Shown here: positions 1 through 6,236 of the stretch, piece after piece
Layout of the letters: each line of letters starts with the position of its first letter
Numbering within the stretch: the stretch's first letter is position 1
Source of the DNA: Acidimicrobiaceae bacterium
GTDB lineage: Bacteria > Actinomycetota > Acidimicrobiia > Acidimicrobiales > UBA8190
NCBI GenBank assembly: GCA_003131945.1
Contig: PKWD01000289.1
Location: 1,517-9,069, forward strand
Reading direction: 5' to 3'
Length of the DNA stretch: 7,553 nt
Program-made: the position numbers and the translations under genes
The notes under the pieces: generated by a model
What the model was told of the DNA's origin: nothing
What the model saw: only the letters and a program-made list of their open reading frames with translations
Databases searched by the model: none

Positions 1-611
1 AACGAGGGCATCATCGGGGTGGCTGTGGGTCCGGGGCTGGTGGAGTTGACCCGGATGCCCTGGGGGGCCAGATCGAGGGCGGCGTGCAGCGTCCACACGA
101 TGATCGCCTGCTTGGACAGCAGATAGCCCTCACCCACCTGCTGGGAATGTTCCTCGCACCAGGTCTTGGCCTCCTGGTAGCCGGGGGTGGCGATGAGCCC
201 GGCCACCTGGTCCATCGTGTTCTCCCAGCCGAAGGCGCCGGCGGACGAGATGGTGACGACGGCCGAGCCCTCGGGCATGAGCGGCGCCACCAGCCCGGTC
301 AGGTGACGGGCGGCCACGAAGTTCACGAGCATGGTGTCGAGGCCGGAGAAGGGGGGGCCGGGAAGGCCGGCACAGTTGAACAGGCCGTGGATGGAACCGC
401 CCAGAGCGGCCACGGCGTCGGCCATGGAGGAGGGATCGCGCAGGTCGACGTTCCGGAACGAGGCCACCTCGACGGGCGGTTCCTTCAGATCGAAGACATG
501 GACCTCGGCCCCCAGCTCGACCAGGTCACGGACAGCGGCGGCCCCCATGCCGGCGCCACCACCTCCGCTCACGAGAACCCGCTTGCCTTCGTAGCTCCAC
601 ACGCTCGCCAT
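1..611 (-). CDS. Short-chain dehydrogenase/reductase (SDR), 3' end cut off by window edge
   Basis: NAD(P)-dependent oxidoreductase of the classical SDR family, probably cytosolic; the substrate cannot be told. Reading from the ATG at 611 gives 203 complete residues before the left edge. Visible elements are a glycine-rich cofactor loop (VSGGGGAGMG, residues 14-23), an acidic residue ending the second strand (VFDLK, 39-43; Asp41 suggests NAD(H) preference), the NNAG-type motif as FNCAG (78-82), the catalytic serine region TISSAG (120-125), the YxxxK pair as YLLSK (163-167) and a C-terminal SPGPTATP stretch (192-199). The long insert between Ser and Tyr resembles the 3-alpha-hydroxysteroid/coniferyl-alcohol dehydrogenase type of SDR. 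About 50 residues should be missing. The start is supported by a GAGGGAG ribosome site at 620-626, 8 bases upstream. The gene is divergent from the MerR-type regulator, which may control it. A link to menaquinone is not evident. Confidence 0.88.
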   Translation of the reverse strand, partial: MASVWSYEGKRVLVSGGGGAGMGAAAVRDLVELGAEVHVFDLKEPPVEVASFRNVDLRDPSSMADAVAALGGSIHGLFNCAGLPGPPFSGLDTMLVNFVAARHLTGLVAPLMPEGSAVVTISSAGAFGWENTMDQVAGLIATPGYQEAKTWCEEHSQQVGEGYLLSKQAIIVWTLHAALDLAPQGIRVNSTSPGPTATPMMPS

Positions 612-717
612 TTCCCGCTCTCCCTCGCCGTGCTCGTCGTTTCGGTGTTCCGCCGGTTCAGTGCGCCTCAGTGTGGTGCGTCAGCCGCCCATCCGCCGGT
701 CCGGGGCAACCGAAACA

Positions 718-731
718 TGACGCCAGCGTCA
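718..731. repeat. Inverted repeat TGACGC-N2-GCGTCA, candidate operator
   Basis: Two perfect 6-base arms, TGACGC (718-723) and GCGTCA (726-731), are separated by CA. The site lies in the middle of the divergent SDR/regulator region. If the TACACT hexamer at 748-743 on the minus strand is the SDR -10 element, the repeat falls just downstream of the SDR transcription start, a typical repressor position. It shares no half-site with the palindrome at 855-868, so a different factor would be expected. Short repeats like this can arise by chance in GC-rich DNA. Confidence 0.3.
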
Positions 732-854
732 GCACGAGCAGCAGTGTAGGTCAGCCAGGAGCAGGGACCGAGAAGCCCTCTGAACGTCGTCGGGTCTCAC
801 GCGGCAGACCGCCGCCGTGGTCGACCCTGGGCCTTTTCGGACGCGGGCATTGTT

Positions 855-875
855 GGAGTGATCACTCCTAGAGTG
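855..875 (+). promoter_or_regulatory. Palindromic operator with third half-site, overlapping a candidate -10 of a leaderless promoter
   Basis: A perfect 14-base palindrome GGAGTGATCACTCC occupies 855-868. Its half-site GAGTG recurs at 871-875, so GAGTG (856-860), CACTC (863-867) and GAGTG (871-875) form two overlapping inverted repeats and one direct repeat with a 15-base period. TAGAGT at 869-874 matches the actinobacterial -10 consensus TANNNT. It ends 7 bases before the GTG at 882, the spacing expected if transcription starts at the regulator's start codon. No convincing -35 is visible. MerR-family proteins typically bind dyads between -35 and -10, and this dyad abuts the -10, so autoregulation by the adjacent gene is the simplest reading. 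The sequence pattern is seen directly; the function is inferred. Confidence 0.5.
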
Positions 876-881
876 GTAGCC

Positions 882-1661
882 GTGGAGTATCGGGTCGAGG
901 CGTTAGCGGCAGCCGCCGGTGTGTCGGTGGACACGATCCGCTTCTATCAAGGGCGCGGGCTCCTGGAACTGCCGCGGCGGTCCGGACGGATCGCGCTCTA
1001 CGGCGACGAGCACCTCGAGCGTCTGAAGAGGGTGAAGTCCCTGCAGCAGCGCGGCTTCAACCTGGTGGTGATCGCCCGGATCCTGCGGGGGGAGCTCGAC
1101 GCCGCCGACGAGGCCCTGGTGGAGGCGGTGGTGGCGGGCAACGACGAGACCGGTGCCGTGCCGGAGGAGTTCTGGACTCTGGACGAGCTGGGGACACGCG
1201 CCGGCGTGCCGGGAACGCTGCTCGAAGCCCTCGAGCGCGAGGGGGTGCTCGTGCCCCGGCACCACAACGGCGAGGCTCGCTATACCGAGGCCGATCTGGT
1301 GGCCCTGCGGGCGGGGCTCCGGTTGCTCGAATACGGCCTTCCCCTGGGCGAGGTGCTCGACCTGGCCCGGACGCACCAGCAGGGGGCACGACTGGTGGCG
1401 GAGCGCGCCGTGAGCCTGTTCGATCGCCACATCCGCCAGGCGCGCCACCAGGGCGACGACAGCGAGGCCGCCGCCGAACTGGTGGAGGCCTTCCAGGCCC
1501 TTCTCCCGGCCACCGTGTCACTGGTGGCCCACCACTTCCGGCGCATCCTCCTGGCCGTGGCCCAGGAGCACATCGAAGCGGTCGGCGATGACGAGGAGTT
1601 GGCCGCCGTGCTCAGCGAATCCGAGCGGCGCCTCGAGCCCCCCATGGCGGTCGAGGGATGA
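882..1661 (+). CDS. MerR-type transcriptional regulator with two winged-helix domains
   Basis: Probable DNA-binding regulator of 259 residues. Residues 3-70 (from GTG 882) are a MerR-type winged helix-turn-helix: YRVEALAAAAGVSVDTIRFY, then GLLELPRRSGRIALYGDEHL and a recognition-wing/helix stretch. Residues about 97-165 look like a second, diverged copy: FWTLDELGTRAGVPGTLLEA, a wing with HHNGEARYTEADL, and a following helix LRLLEYGLPLGEVLDL. The C-terminal third is helical, with no recognised ligand domain. There is no cysteine anywhere, which argues against thiol-based metal or redox sensing. A GTG at 858 is in frame but sits inside the palindrome and has no ribosome site; GTG 882 is preferred and may be leaderless. 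The stop overlaps the methyltransferase start (ATGA, 1658-1661), so the regulator heads the ubiE-menF unit. Its control of menaquinone genes and/or the divergent SDR is inferred from position only. Confidence 0.85.
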   Translation: MEYRVEALAAAAGVSVDTIRFYQGRGLLELPRRSGRIALYGDEHLERLKRVKSLQQRGFNLVVIARILRGELDAADEALVEAVVAGNDETGAVPEEFWTLDELGTRAGVPGTLLEALEREGVLVPRHHNGEARYTEADLVALRAGLRLLEYGLPLGEVLDLARTHQQGARLVAERAVSLFDRHIRQARHQGDDSEAAAELVEAFQALLPATVSLVAHHFRRILLAVAQEHIEAVGDDEELAAVLSESERRLEPPMAVEG

Positions 1662-2356
1662 GGCGCGCCACGGATGAGGCCCTGCCCGAGGGGGCGGACA
1701 AGGCGCGTGTGGTGCGGGCCATGTTCGACGCCGTGGCGCCCCGCTACGACCTGGTCAACCGGATCATGACGTTCGGTCTGGACAGGAGATGGCGCCGTGC
1801 CACGGTGGCCGCCCTCGACCTGGCGCCACGCTCCACCGTGGCCGATCTGGCCTGTGGCACCGGCGACCTGTGCGCCGATCTGGCCGGCGCCGGCCTCGCT
1901 CCGATCGGCTTCGACCTGTCGTCGGGCATGCTGGCGGCGGCCCACACCACCGTCCCCCTGGTGCGGGCCGATGTCGTCTCGCTGCCGCTGCCCGACCATT
2001 CGGTGGACGGGGCCACCTGCGGTTTCGCTCTCCGCAATCTGGTGGACCTGCCCGCTTTCCTGGCCGAGTTGGCGAGAATCGTCCGTCCCGGCGGCCGCAT
2101 AGGTCTCTTGGAGGTGGCTGAGCCTTCGCACCCTGCGCTGCGTCTCGGTCACCGCCTCTACTTCACCCGCGTCGTTCCCCGGATCGGCGCCGCCCTGTCC
2201 GACGGCACCGCCTACCGGTACCTGCCCCGGTCTGTCGTCTATCTGCCTCCCGTCGACGCCCTCGTCGGCGCCGTGGCGGCCGCCGGCTTTCCCGACGTGA
2301 AGCGCCGCACGTTTTCGGGTGGAGTGGTCCAGCTTCTCGTGGGGACACGGTCGTGA
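1658..2356 (+). CDS. ubiE: Demethylmenaquinone methyltransferase (UbiE/MenG family)
   Basis: S-adenosylmethionine-dependent C-methyltransferase of 232 residues, the usual family size, catalysing the last step from demethylmenaquinone to menaquinone. Family signatures in order are MFDAVAPRYDLVNRIMTFGL near the N-terminus (22-41), the SAM-binding loop DLACGTGD (63-70), GFDLSSGML (84-92) for the acidic strand-2 end, GFALRNLVD (122-130; family form FGLRNV.D), LEVAEP (151-156), YRYLPRSV (187-194) and a C-terminal GGVVQLLVGTR (221-231). A Rossmann-fold class I methyltransferase is certain; the UbiE/MenG assignment rests on the MFD and LRN motifs and on the men neighbours. The ATG overlaps the regulator stop by 4 bases and the stop overlaps the menF GTG by 4 bases, implying translational coupling. 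No separate promoter is apparent. No ubiquinone genes are visible, so a menaquinone-only role (menG) is likely. Confidence 0.93.
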   Translation: MRRATDEALPEGADKARVVRAMFDAVAPRYDLVNRIMTFGLDRRWRRATVAALDLAPRSTVADLACGTGDLCADLAGAGLAPIGFDLSSGMLAAAHTTVPLVRADVVSLPLPDHSVDGATCGFALRNLVDLPAFLAELARIVRPGGRIGLLEVAEPSHPALRLGHRLYFTRVVPRIGAALSDGTAYRYLPRSVVYLPPVDALVGAVAAAGFPDVKRRTFSGGVVQLLVGTRS

Positions 2357-3603
2357 TCCCCACATCCCGGCGCAACGACGTCCGGCTCGTGGCCAAGACA
2401 ACGTCTCTCGACGCCCGGGTCGATCTGGCCGGGGTCGCCGGTGACGGCGGGGTTCTGTGGCAACGGGCCGACGGGGTGAGTCTGGCCGGCCGCGGCGTGG
2501 CGGCCCGCCTGCCGGTCGCCTGGGCCGGTGGCTCGGCCGGCGAAGAGGTGGCCGCGGCACTGGCCGCCATCGAGTCCGACGGACCCCACCCGCCGGTGGC
2601 CATAGGGGCGCTCCCGTTCTGGCGTTCCGAGCGGGCCGAGGTGGTGGTGCCGGCCGTGCTGGTACGGCGCCAGCCCGACGGTTCCTGCTGGCTGACGGTC
2701 ACGGGCTCGGAGCCGGAACAGGCACTGGACGACATCCGTCGGCGACTGGAGTCGCCCGGGGCCGATGCCGACGGGTCCGCGCCTCGGGAGTACCGGATCA
2801 GGTCGGCCACCGACCGCGGCGCCTGGTGCCGGCTGGTGGCCGACGCCGCCGCCGCCGTGGCCGCCGGCCGTCTGGCCAAGGTCGTGCTGGCCCGCGAAGT
2901 GACGGTGCTGGCCGACCAGCCGCTGCGGCCGAGCGACGTGGCCCGCCGCCTCGAGGTGTCGCACCCTTCGTGCATGGTGTTCTCGGTCGACGGGTTCGTC
3001 GGCGCCAGCCCCGAGCTGCTGGTGGAGCGCACCGGGGACTCGGTCCGCTCCCAGCCGCTCGCCGGCACCACGGCGCGGCCCGGCTCGGGCGACGCCGACG
3101 CCGAGCTCGGCCCTCGGTTGCTGTCATCGACCAAGGAACGCGAGGAGCACCGCCTGGTGGTCGACGCCGTGTCGGCCGCCCTCTCGCCCTACTGCGAGGA
3201 GCTGACGGTGCCCGGGGTCCCGGGCGTGGTCCCGCTCGGCACGTTGGCCCATCTGGGCACCCTCATCACCGGCCGCCTGCGCCGCCCCTGGCCCAGCGCC
3301 CTCGATCTGGTGGGCGCCATCCATCCGAGCCCGGCGGTGGGGGGAACCCCCAGGGCCGCCGCCCTGGCCTACATCTCCGAGCTCGAGGGTCTCGACCGGG
3401 GCCGCTACGCGGGACCTGTCGGTTGGGTGGACGCCGACGGCGACGGCTGTTGGGCGCTGGGCATTCGATCCGCTCATATCGAGGGCCGACGGGCCCGACT
3501 GATGGCCGGTGCCGGCATCGTGGCCGAGTCGGACCCCGAGACGGAGCTGACCGAGACCGATCTCAAGCTCCAACCCATGCTGGCGGCCATCGTCCGGCCC
3601 TGA
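2353..3603 (+). CDS. menF: Isochorismate synthase MenF
   Basis: Chorismate-to-isochorismate isomerase, the committed entry to classical menaquinone synthesis; 416 residues, Mg-dependent and soluble. The chorismate-binding (ADC synthase/anthranilate synthase I-like) domain fills residues about 150-413. Seen there are KVVLARE (176-182; the Lys is the expected general base that activates water), GASPELLVER (217-226), PLAGTTARP (235-243), KEREEHRLVVD (261-271, carrying a Mg-ligand glutamate), HLGTLITGRL (300-309), AIHPSPAVGGTP (322-333), RGRYAGPVGW (349-358) and GAGIVAESDPETE (387-399). The N-terminal 150 residues are variable, as usual. The start is GTG, overlapping the ubiE stop as GTGA, with GGGGA 7 bases upstream as ribosome site. 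Salicylate synthase or EntC-type enzymes share these motifs, but no siderophore genes are nearby and menD/menH are, so MenF is preferred. Confidence 0.93.
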   Translation: MIPTSRRNDVRLVAKTTSLDARVDLAGVAGDGGVLWQRADGVSLAGRGVAARLPVAWAGGSAGEEVAAALAAIESDGPHPPVAIGALPFWRSERAEVVVPAVLVRRQPDGSCWLTVTGSEPEQALDDIRRRLESPGADADGSAPREYRIRSATDRGAWCRLVADAAAAVAAGRLAKVVLAREVTVLADQPLRPSDVARRLEVSHPSCMVFSVDGFVGASPELLVERTGDSVRSQPLAGTTARPGSGDADAELGPRLLSSTKEREEHRLVVDAVSAALSPYCEELTVPGVPGVVPLGTLAHLGTLITGRLRRPWPSALDLVGAIHPSPAVGGTPRAAALAYISELEGLDRGRYAGPVGWVDADGDGCWALGIRSAHIEGRRARLMAGAGIVAESDPETELTETDLKLQPMLAAIVRP

Positions 3604-3627
3604 TCGGCCCCCCGGTGGTCGGCCGGT
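3603..3627. terminator. Possible GC-rich stem-loop between convergent menF and menD
   Basis: Directly at the menF stop, ATCGGCC (3603-3609) can pair with GGCCGGT (3621-3627): five G-C pairs, one A-T and one G-U around an 11-base loop. There is no T-tract on either side, so it is not a canonical intrinsic terminator. Actinobacteria are reported to use tail-less hairpins at times. The 49-base gap between the two convergent stops holds no other notable element. Confidence 0.25.
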
Positions 3628-3652
3628 CGTCCGATGGCGCCACGGTGGGAGG

Positions 3653-5380
3653 TCAGAGGGTCGACGATCCGAGGGCGGCCGACACGGCGGCGTGGAGCTC
3701 CTCGTGGACATCCACGTTCGTCTTGCGGTCGGTGCCGGCCACGATCACGGTGATCCCGCCCGACTCGAGACCGGCGGCCACCGCCGGCGCCAGTTGATCG
3801 GCGGCGCCGACCTCGAGCGCCGTCAGCCCGTGCAGGGCGGCCAGGGCCACCAGGTCCACGTCGTGGGGGGTGCCGAAGAGTCTCTCGGCCAGGGGGGCGG
3901 CCACCGAGGTGGCCTGGGGCAGGAATGAGAAAATACCCCCGCCTCTGTTATCGACCACGACGATGACGGCGTCGAGGCCATGAGCGGCCGCACCCACCAG
4001 GGCTCCGGCGTCGTGGAGGAAAGCCAGGTCGCCGAGGAGACCCACGGTGGGTCGGCCTCTCGATCCGGCGGCCGCCCCGAGCACGGTGGACAGTGTCCCG
4101 TCGATGCCGTTGGCACCCCGGTTGGCCATCACCGTGATGTCGGCGCGCGCCGGCCCGTACCACTCCACGTCGCGGATCGGCATCGACGAGGCCACCACCA
4201 GGCCGGCGCCCGGAGGCAGACAGGACACCAGTTCCCGAGCCAGGCCCGGCTCGGTCGGTTCCCGGTGTCCGGCCAGCGTCCGGGCGATGGCGTCCTGGGC
4301 CGCCCGCTCGGCCCCGGCCCACTGCCGGGCCCAGCCGTCGGAAGCGGGCTTGGGTTCCTGATCGGCCAGGGCCCTGCACACGTCGGCGGGCACCGCCACG
4401 AGCAGGGCGCTCAACACGCGGTCGGGATCGAGCCACACCCCGTGGGGCTCCACCGCCACCTGTTCGGCGTTGGACGAGGCCAGCCACTCGGCCAAGACCC
4501 TGGATGCGGGGGTGGCACCGAGGCGCAGGACGAACTCCGGGCGACTCCGGGCGGCGAACGGGCCGTGGCGGAGCAGCGCATCGAAGGCGGCCACCGTGGC
4601 CGGTGCCGGCACGCGGGCCGAGGAGCGGGCGTCGGCCAGGACCGGCCATCCGATCTGGTCGGCCAGCCGGTGCACGGCGGCCGGATCTCCTGTTCCGGCA
4701 CCGGACACGATCACCCCCGACCGGCCCGACAGCCGCTCGGCCAGCTCACCCATGGCGGCGGGGGCGGTCCGGGGCGCCACCGATACCCGGTGCCAAGGAG
4801 CACCTCCGTGGCGCCCCGGAGGCAGCGGACCGGGCCGACCGACCAGCGGCTCCCGGAAGGCCAGGTTGAGATGCACCGGGCCCGGCCGGCCCCCGGCGCC
4901 ACGAGCTTCGGCCACCGCCCGCGAGGCGAGCGACCGCCAGCTGCGGGAAGCGGCGGGATCGGGAACACCGGGGTCGGCCCGCCACCGGACCGCCCGCCCG
5001 TAGAGGTCACCCTGGTCGATGGTCTGGGGGGCGCCGACGCCATGGGCTTCAGGCGGGCGGTCGGCGGTGACGACCAGGAGCGGAACACCGGCGTGATGGG
5101 CCTCGATCACAGCGGGATGCAGCTCGGCGGCGGCCGTCCCGCTGGTGGTGAGCACGAGCGCCGGTTCCCCGGTGCGCAGGCCGATCCCCAGGGCGAAGAA
5201 CGCCGCCGACCGTTCGTCGACGATGACGTGGAGACGGATGCGGTCGTCGGCGGCCAGGGCCAGGGCCATGGGCGTCGAGCGCGAACCGGGGGACACCACG
5301 GCGTCGGTCACTGCGGCCCGGGCCCATTCGTCGACGACGGTGGCACAGAAGGTGGCCGCCACATCGGCGGCTACCACCAC
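3653..5380 (-). CDS. menD: SEPHCHC synthase MenD (2-succinyl-5-enolpyruvyl-6-hydroxy-3-cyclohexene-1-carboxylate synthase)
   Basis: Thiamine-diphosphate (ThDP) enzyme that decarboxylates 2-oxoglutarate and adds the product to isochorismate; soluble and multimeric. From GTG 5380 it has 575 residues, close to the 550-560 typical of the family. The N-terminal Pyr domain shows PGSRSTP (31-37), VDERSAAFF (54-62, with the conserved ThDP-activating Glu), TTSGTA (78-83) and TADRPPE (105-111). The C-terminal PP domain shows ANRGANGIDG (419-428), GDLAFLHD (450-457) and VVDNRGGGIFSFLPQ (475-489). The GDL...DN pair is the Mg/ThDP-binding motif; families usually read NN or NND here, and the second Asn is kept. 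The frame stays open to 5497, but GTG 5380 has GGAGAAGG 9 bases upstream and puts PGSRST where MenD proteins have it. GTG 5389 and 5377 are alternatives. It is convergent with menF and divergent from menH. Confidence 0.95.
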   Translation of the reverse strand: MVVAADVAATFCATVVDEWARAAVTDAVVSPGSRSTPMALALAADDRIRLHVIVDERSAAFFALGIGLRTGEPALVLTTSGTAAAELHPAVIEAHHAGVPLLVVTADRPPEAHGVGAPQTIDQGDLYGRAVRWRADPGVPDPAASRSWRSLASRAVAEARGAGGRPGPVHLNLAFREPLVGRPGPLPPGRHGGAPWHRVSVAPRTAPAAMGELAERLSGRSGVIVSGAGTGDPAAVHRLADQIGWPVLADARSSARVPAPATVAAFDALLRHGPFAARSRPEFVLRLGATPASRVLAEWLASSNAEQVAVEPHGVWLDPDRVLSALLVAVPADVCRALADQEPKPASDGWARQWAGAERAAQDAIARTLAGHREPTEPGLARELVSCLPPGAGLVVASSMPIRDVEWYGPARADITVMANRGANGIDGTLSTVLGAAAGSRGRPTVGLLGDLAFLHDAGALVGAAAHGLDAVIVVVDNRGGGIFSFLPQATSVAAPLAERLFGTPHDVDLVALAALHGLTALEVGAADQLAPAVAAGLESGGITVIVAGTDRKTNVDVHEELHAAVSAALGSSTL

Positions 5381-5463
5381 CGGCCCCACCCTTCTCCGTT
5401 GGTCCGGGCACCGGGAGGGCCGGCGCCGACAGGGCTCGACGGGGGCGGTGCCAGGATGGCGCC
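5381..5463. promoter_or_regulatory. Divergent menD/menH promoter region
   Basis: With the preferred starts, 83 bases separate the menD and menH start codons, so both promoters must fit here. Seen are the menD ribosome site GGAGAAGG (minus, 5397-5390) and AGGA (plus, 5453-5456) before menH. No clear -35/-10 pair stands out on either strand in this GC-rich stretch. A 7-base inverted repeat GGCACCG/CGGTGCC (5407-5413 and 5446-5452) and an 8-base palindrome CGGCGCCG (5421-5428) are present but are within chance expectation. Confidence 0.5.
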
Positions 5464-6231
5464 GTGCTCTATGCCGAGGTCGAGGGCCGTGGTCCACGCC
5501 TGGTTCTGGTGCACGGATTCACGCAGACCGGTCGGTCGTGGGGGCCCGTGGCCACCGACCTGGCGCGCCATCACGAGGTGGTGCGGGTGGATGCACCCGG
5601 CCATGGCCGCTCGGCGGCGCTGGCTCTCGACATGGTCGAAGGGGCCCGGCTCCTGGGCGAAACGGGGGGCGCCGCCACCTATATCGGCTACTCGATGGGG
5701 GCCCGGTTGTGTCTGCAACTGGCCCTGGACCATCCGCAGTTGGTCGACGCCCTCGTCCTGCTCGGAGGGACGGCGGGCATCGAGAACCCCGCCGAGCGCC
5801 GGGCCCGGCGACGTGACGACGAGGCCCTGGCCCGCGAGCTGGAACAGGTCGGGGTGGCCGAATTCGTCCGTCGGTGGCTGGCCCGGCCGCTCTTCGCCGG
5901 CCTGGACGAAGCGGCCGCCGGTATGGACGCCCGCCTCGCCAACACCGTGGCCGGCCTGGCCACCAGCCTCCGGCTGGCGGGGACGGGAGCCCAGGAACCG
6001 CTGTGGCCGCGCCTGTGCGAACTGGCCATGCCGGTGTTGGCCATGGCGGGGGAGAACGACGGTCGCTTCCGCTCCCGGGCGCAGGCCATGGTGGCGGCCA
6101 TCGGCCCGAACGCCGAGCTCGCCGTGGTGCCGGGGGCCGGGCACGCGGCCCAGAGCGAAGCGCCGGAGGCGTTCCTGGCCATCGTGCATCGCTTCCTGGC
6201 CCGAACGGGCACGACGCCGGCGGGGAGTTAG
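5464..6231 (+). CDS. menH: SHCHC synthase MenH (alpha/beta-hydrolase fold)
   Basis: Eliminates pyruvate from SEPHCHC to give SHCHC, the step after MenD; 255 residues, soluble. Alpha/beta-hydrolase signatures are VHGFTQTGRSW (16-26, the oxyanion-side HGF motif), DAPGHGRSA (43-51), the nucleophile elbow GYSMGAR (75-81, Ser77), AGENDGRF (195-202, catalytic Asp199) and GAGHAAQ (224-230, His227). The block after the fifth strand, GGTAGIENPAERRARRRDDE (101-120) followed by FVRRWLARPLFAGL, is the cap-domain pattern seen in MenH (compare GGHPGLQNAEQRAERQRSD in the E. coli enzyme). That pattern, with menD next door, separates it from generic hydrolases. GTG start with AGGA 7 bases upstream; the nearby ATG at 5456 is out of frame. 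Its stop lies 5 bases from the convergent menA stop. Confidence 0.87.
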   Translation: MLYAEVEGRGPRLVLVHGFTQTGRSWGPVATDLARHHEVVRVDAPGHGRSAALALDMVEGARLLGETGGAATYIGYSMGARLCLQLALDHPQLVDALVLLGGTAGIENPAERRARRRDDEALARELEQVGVAEFVRRWLARPLFAGLDEAAAGMDARLANTVAGLATSLRLAGTGAQEPLWPRLCELAMPVLAMAGENDGRFRSRAQAMVAAIGPNAELAVVPGAGHAAQSEAPEAFLAIVHRFLARTGTTPAGS

Positions 6232-6236
6232 GACGC

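Larger units (their letters stand above)
612..881. promoter_or_regulatory. Divergent intergenic control region between SDR and MerR-type regulator
   Basis: This is the only sizeable non-coding stretch in the window (270 bases if the regulator starts at 882). It must carry the promoters for both divergent genes. It holds the SDR ribosome site (620-626, minus), an inverted repeat TGACGC-CA-GCGTCA at 718-731, a possible minus-strand -10 hexamer TACACT (748 down to 743) with no recognisable -35, and the palindromic block at 855-875 next to the regulator start. Open frames crossing it lack family resemblance and have no ribosome site, so I treat them as chance. No structured RNA or terminator was recognised. 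Confidence 0.6.

Noticed and set aside
84..749. 221-codon plus-strand open frame over the SDR gene
   Set aside because: It is antisense to clear SDR coding sequence with intact motifs; its translation is low-complexity Gly/His/Arg and has no ribosome site. It is a GC-bias shadow.
858..881. GTG at 858 as start of the MerR-type regulator
   Set aside because: It lies inside the perfect palindrome, has no ribosome site, and adds 8 residues before the normal MerR N-terminus. GTG 882 suits the -10 spacing better, though 858 cannot be excluded.
1280..2560. 426-codon minus-strand open frame opposite the regulator, ubiE and menF
   Set aside because: It is antisense to three coupled genes with recognisable domains; the translation has no family resemblance.
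2457..3797. 446-codon plus-strand open frame overlapping menF in another frame
   Set aside because: Arg/Gly-rich out-of-frame translation of menF that also runs into the end of menD; no motif of its own.
5407..5452. Inverted repeat GGCACCG/CGGTGCC in the menD/menH gap
   Set aside because: With 7-base arms and a 32-base spacer, a match of this kind is roughly expected by chance in GC-rich DNA of this length.
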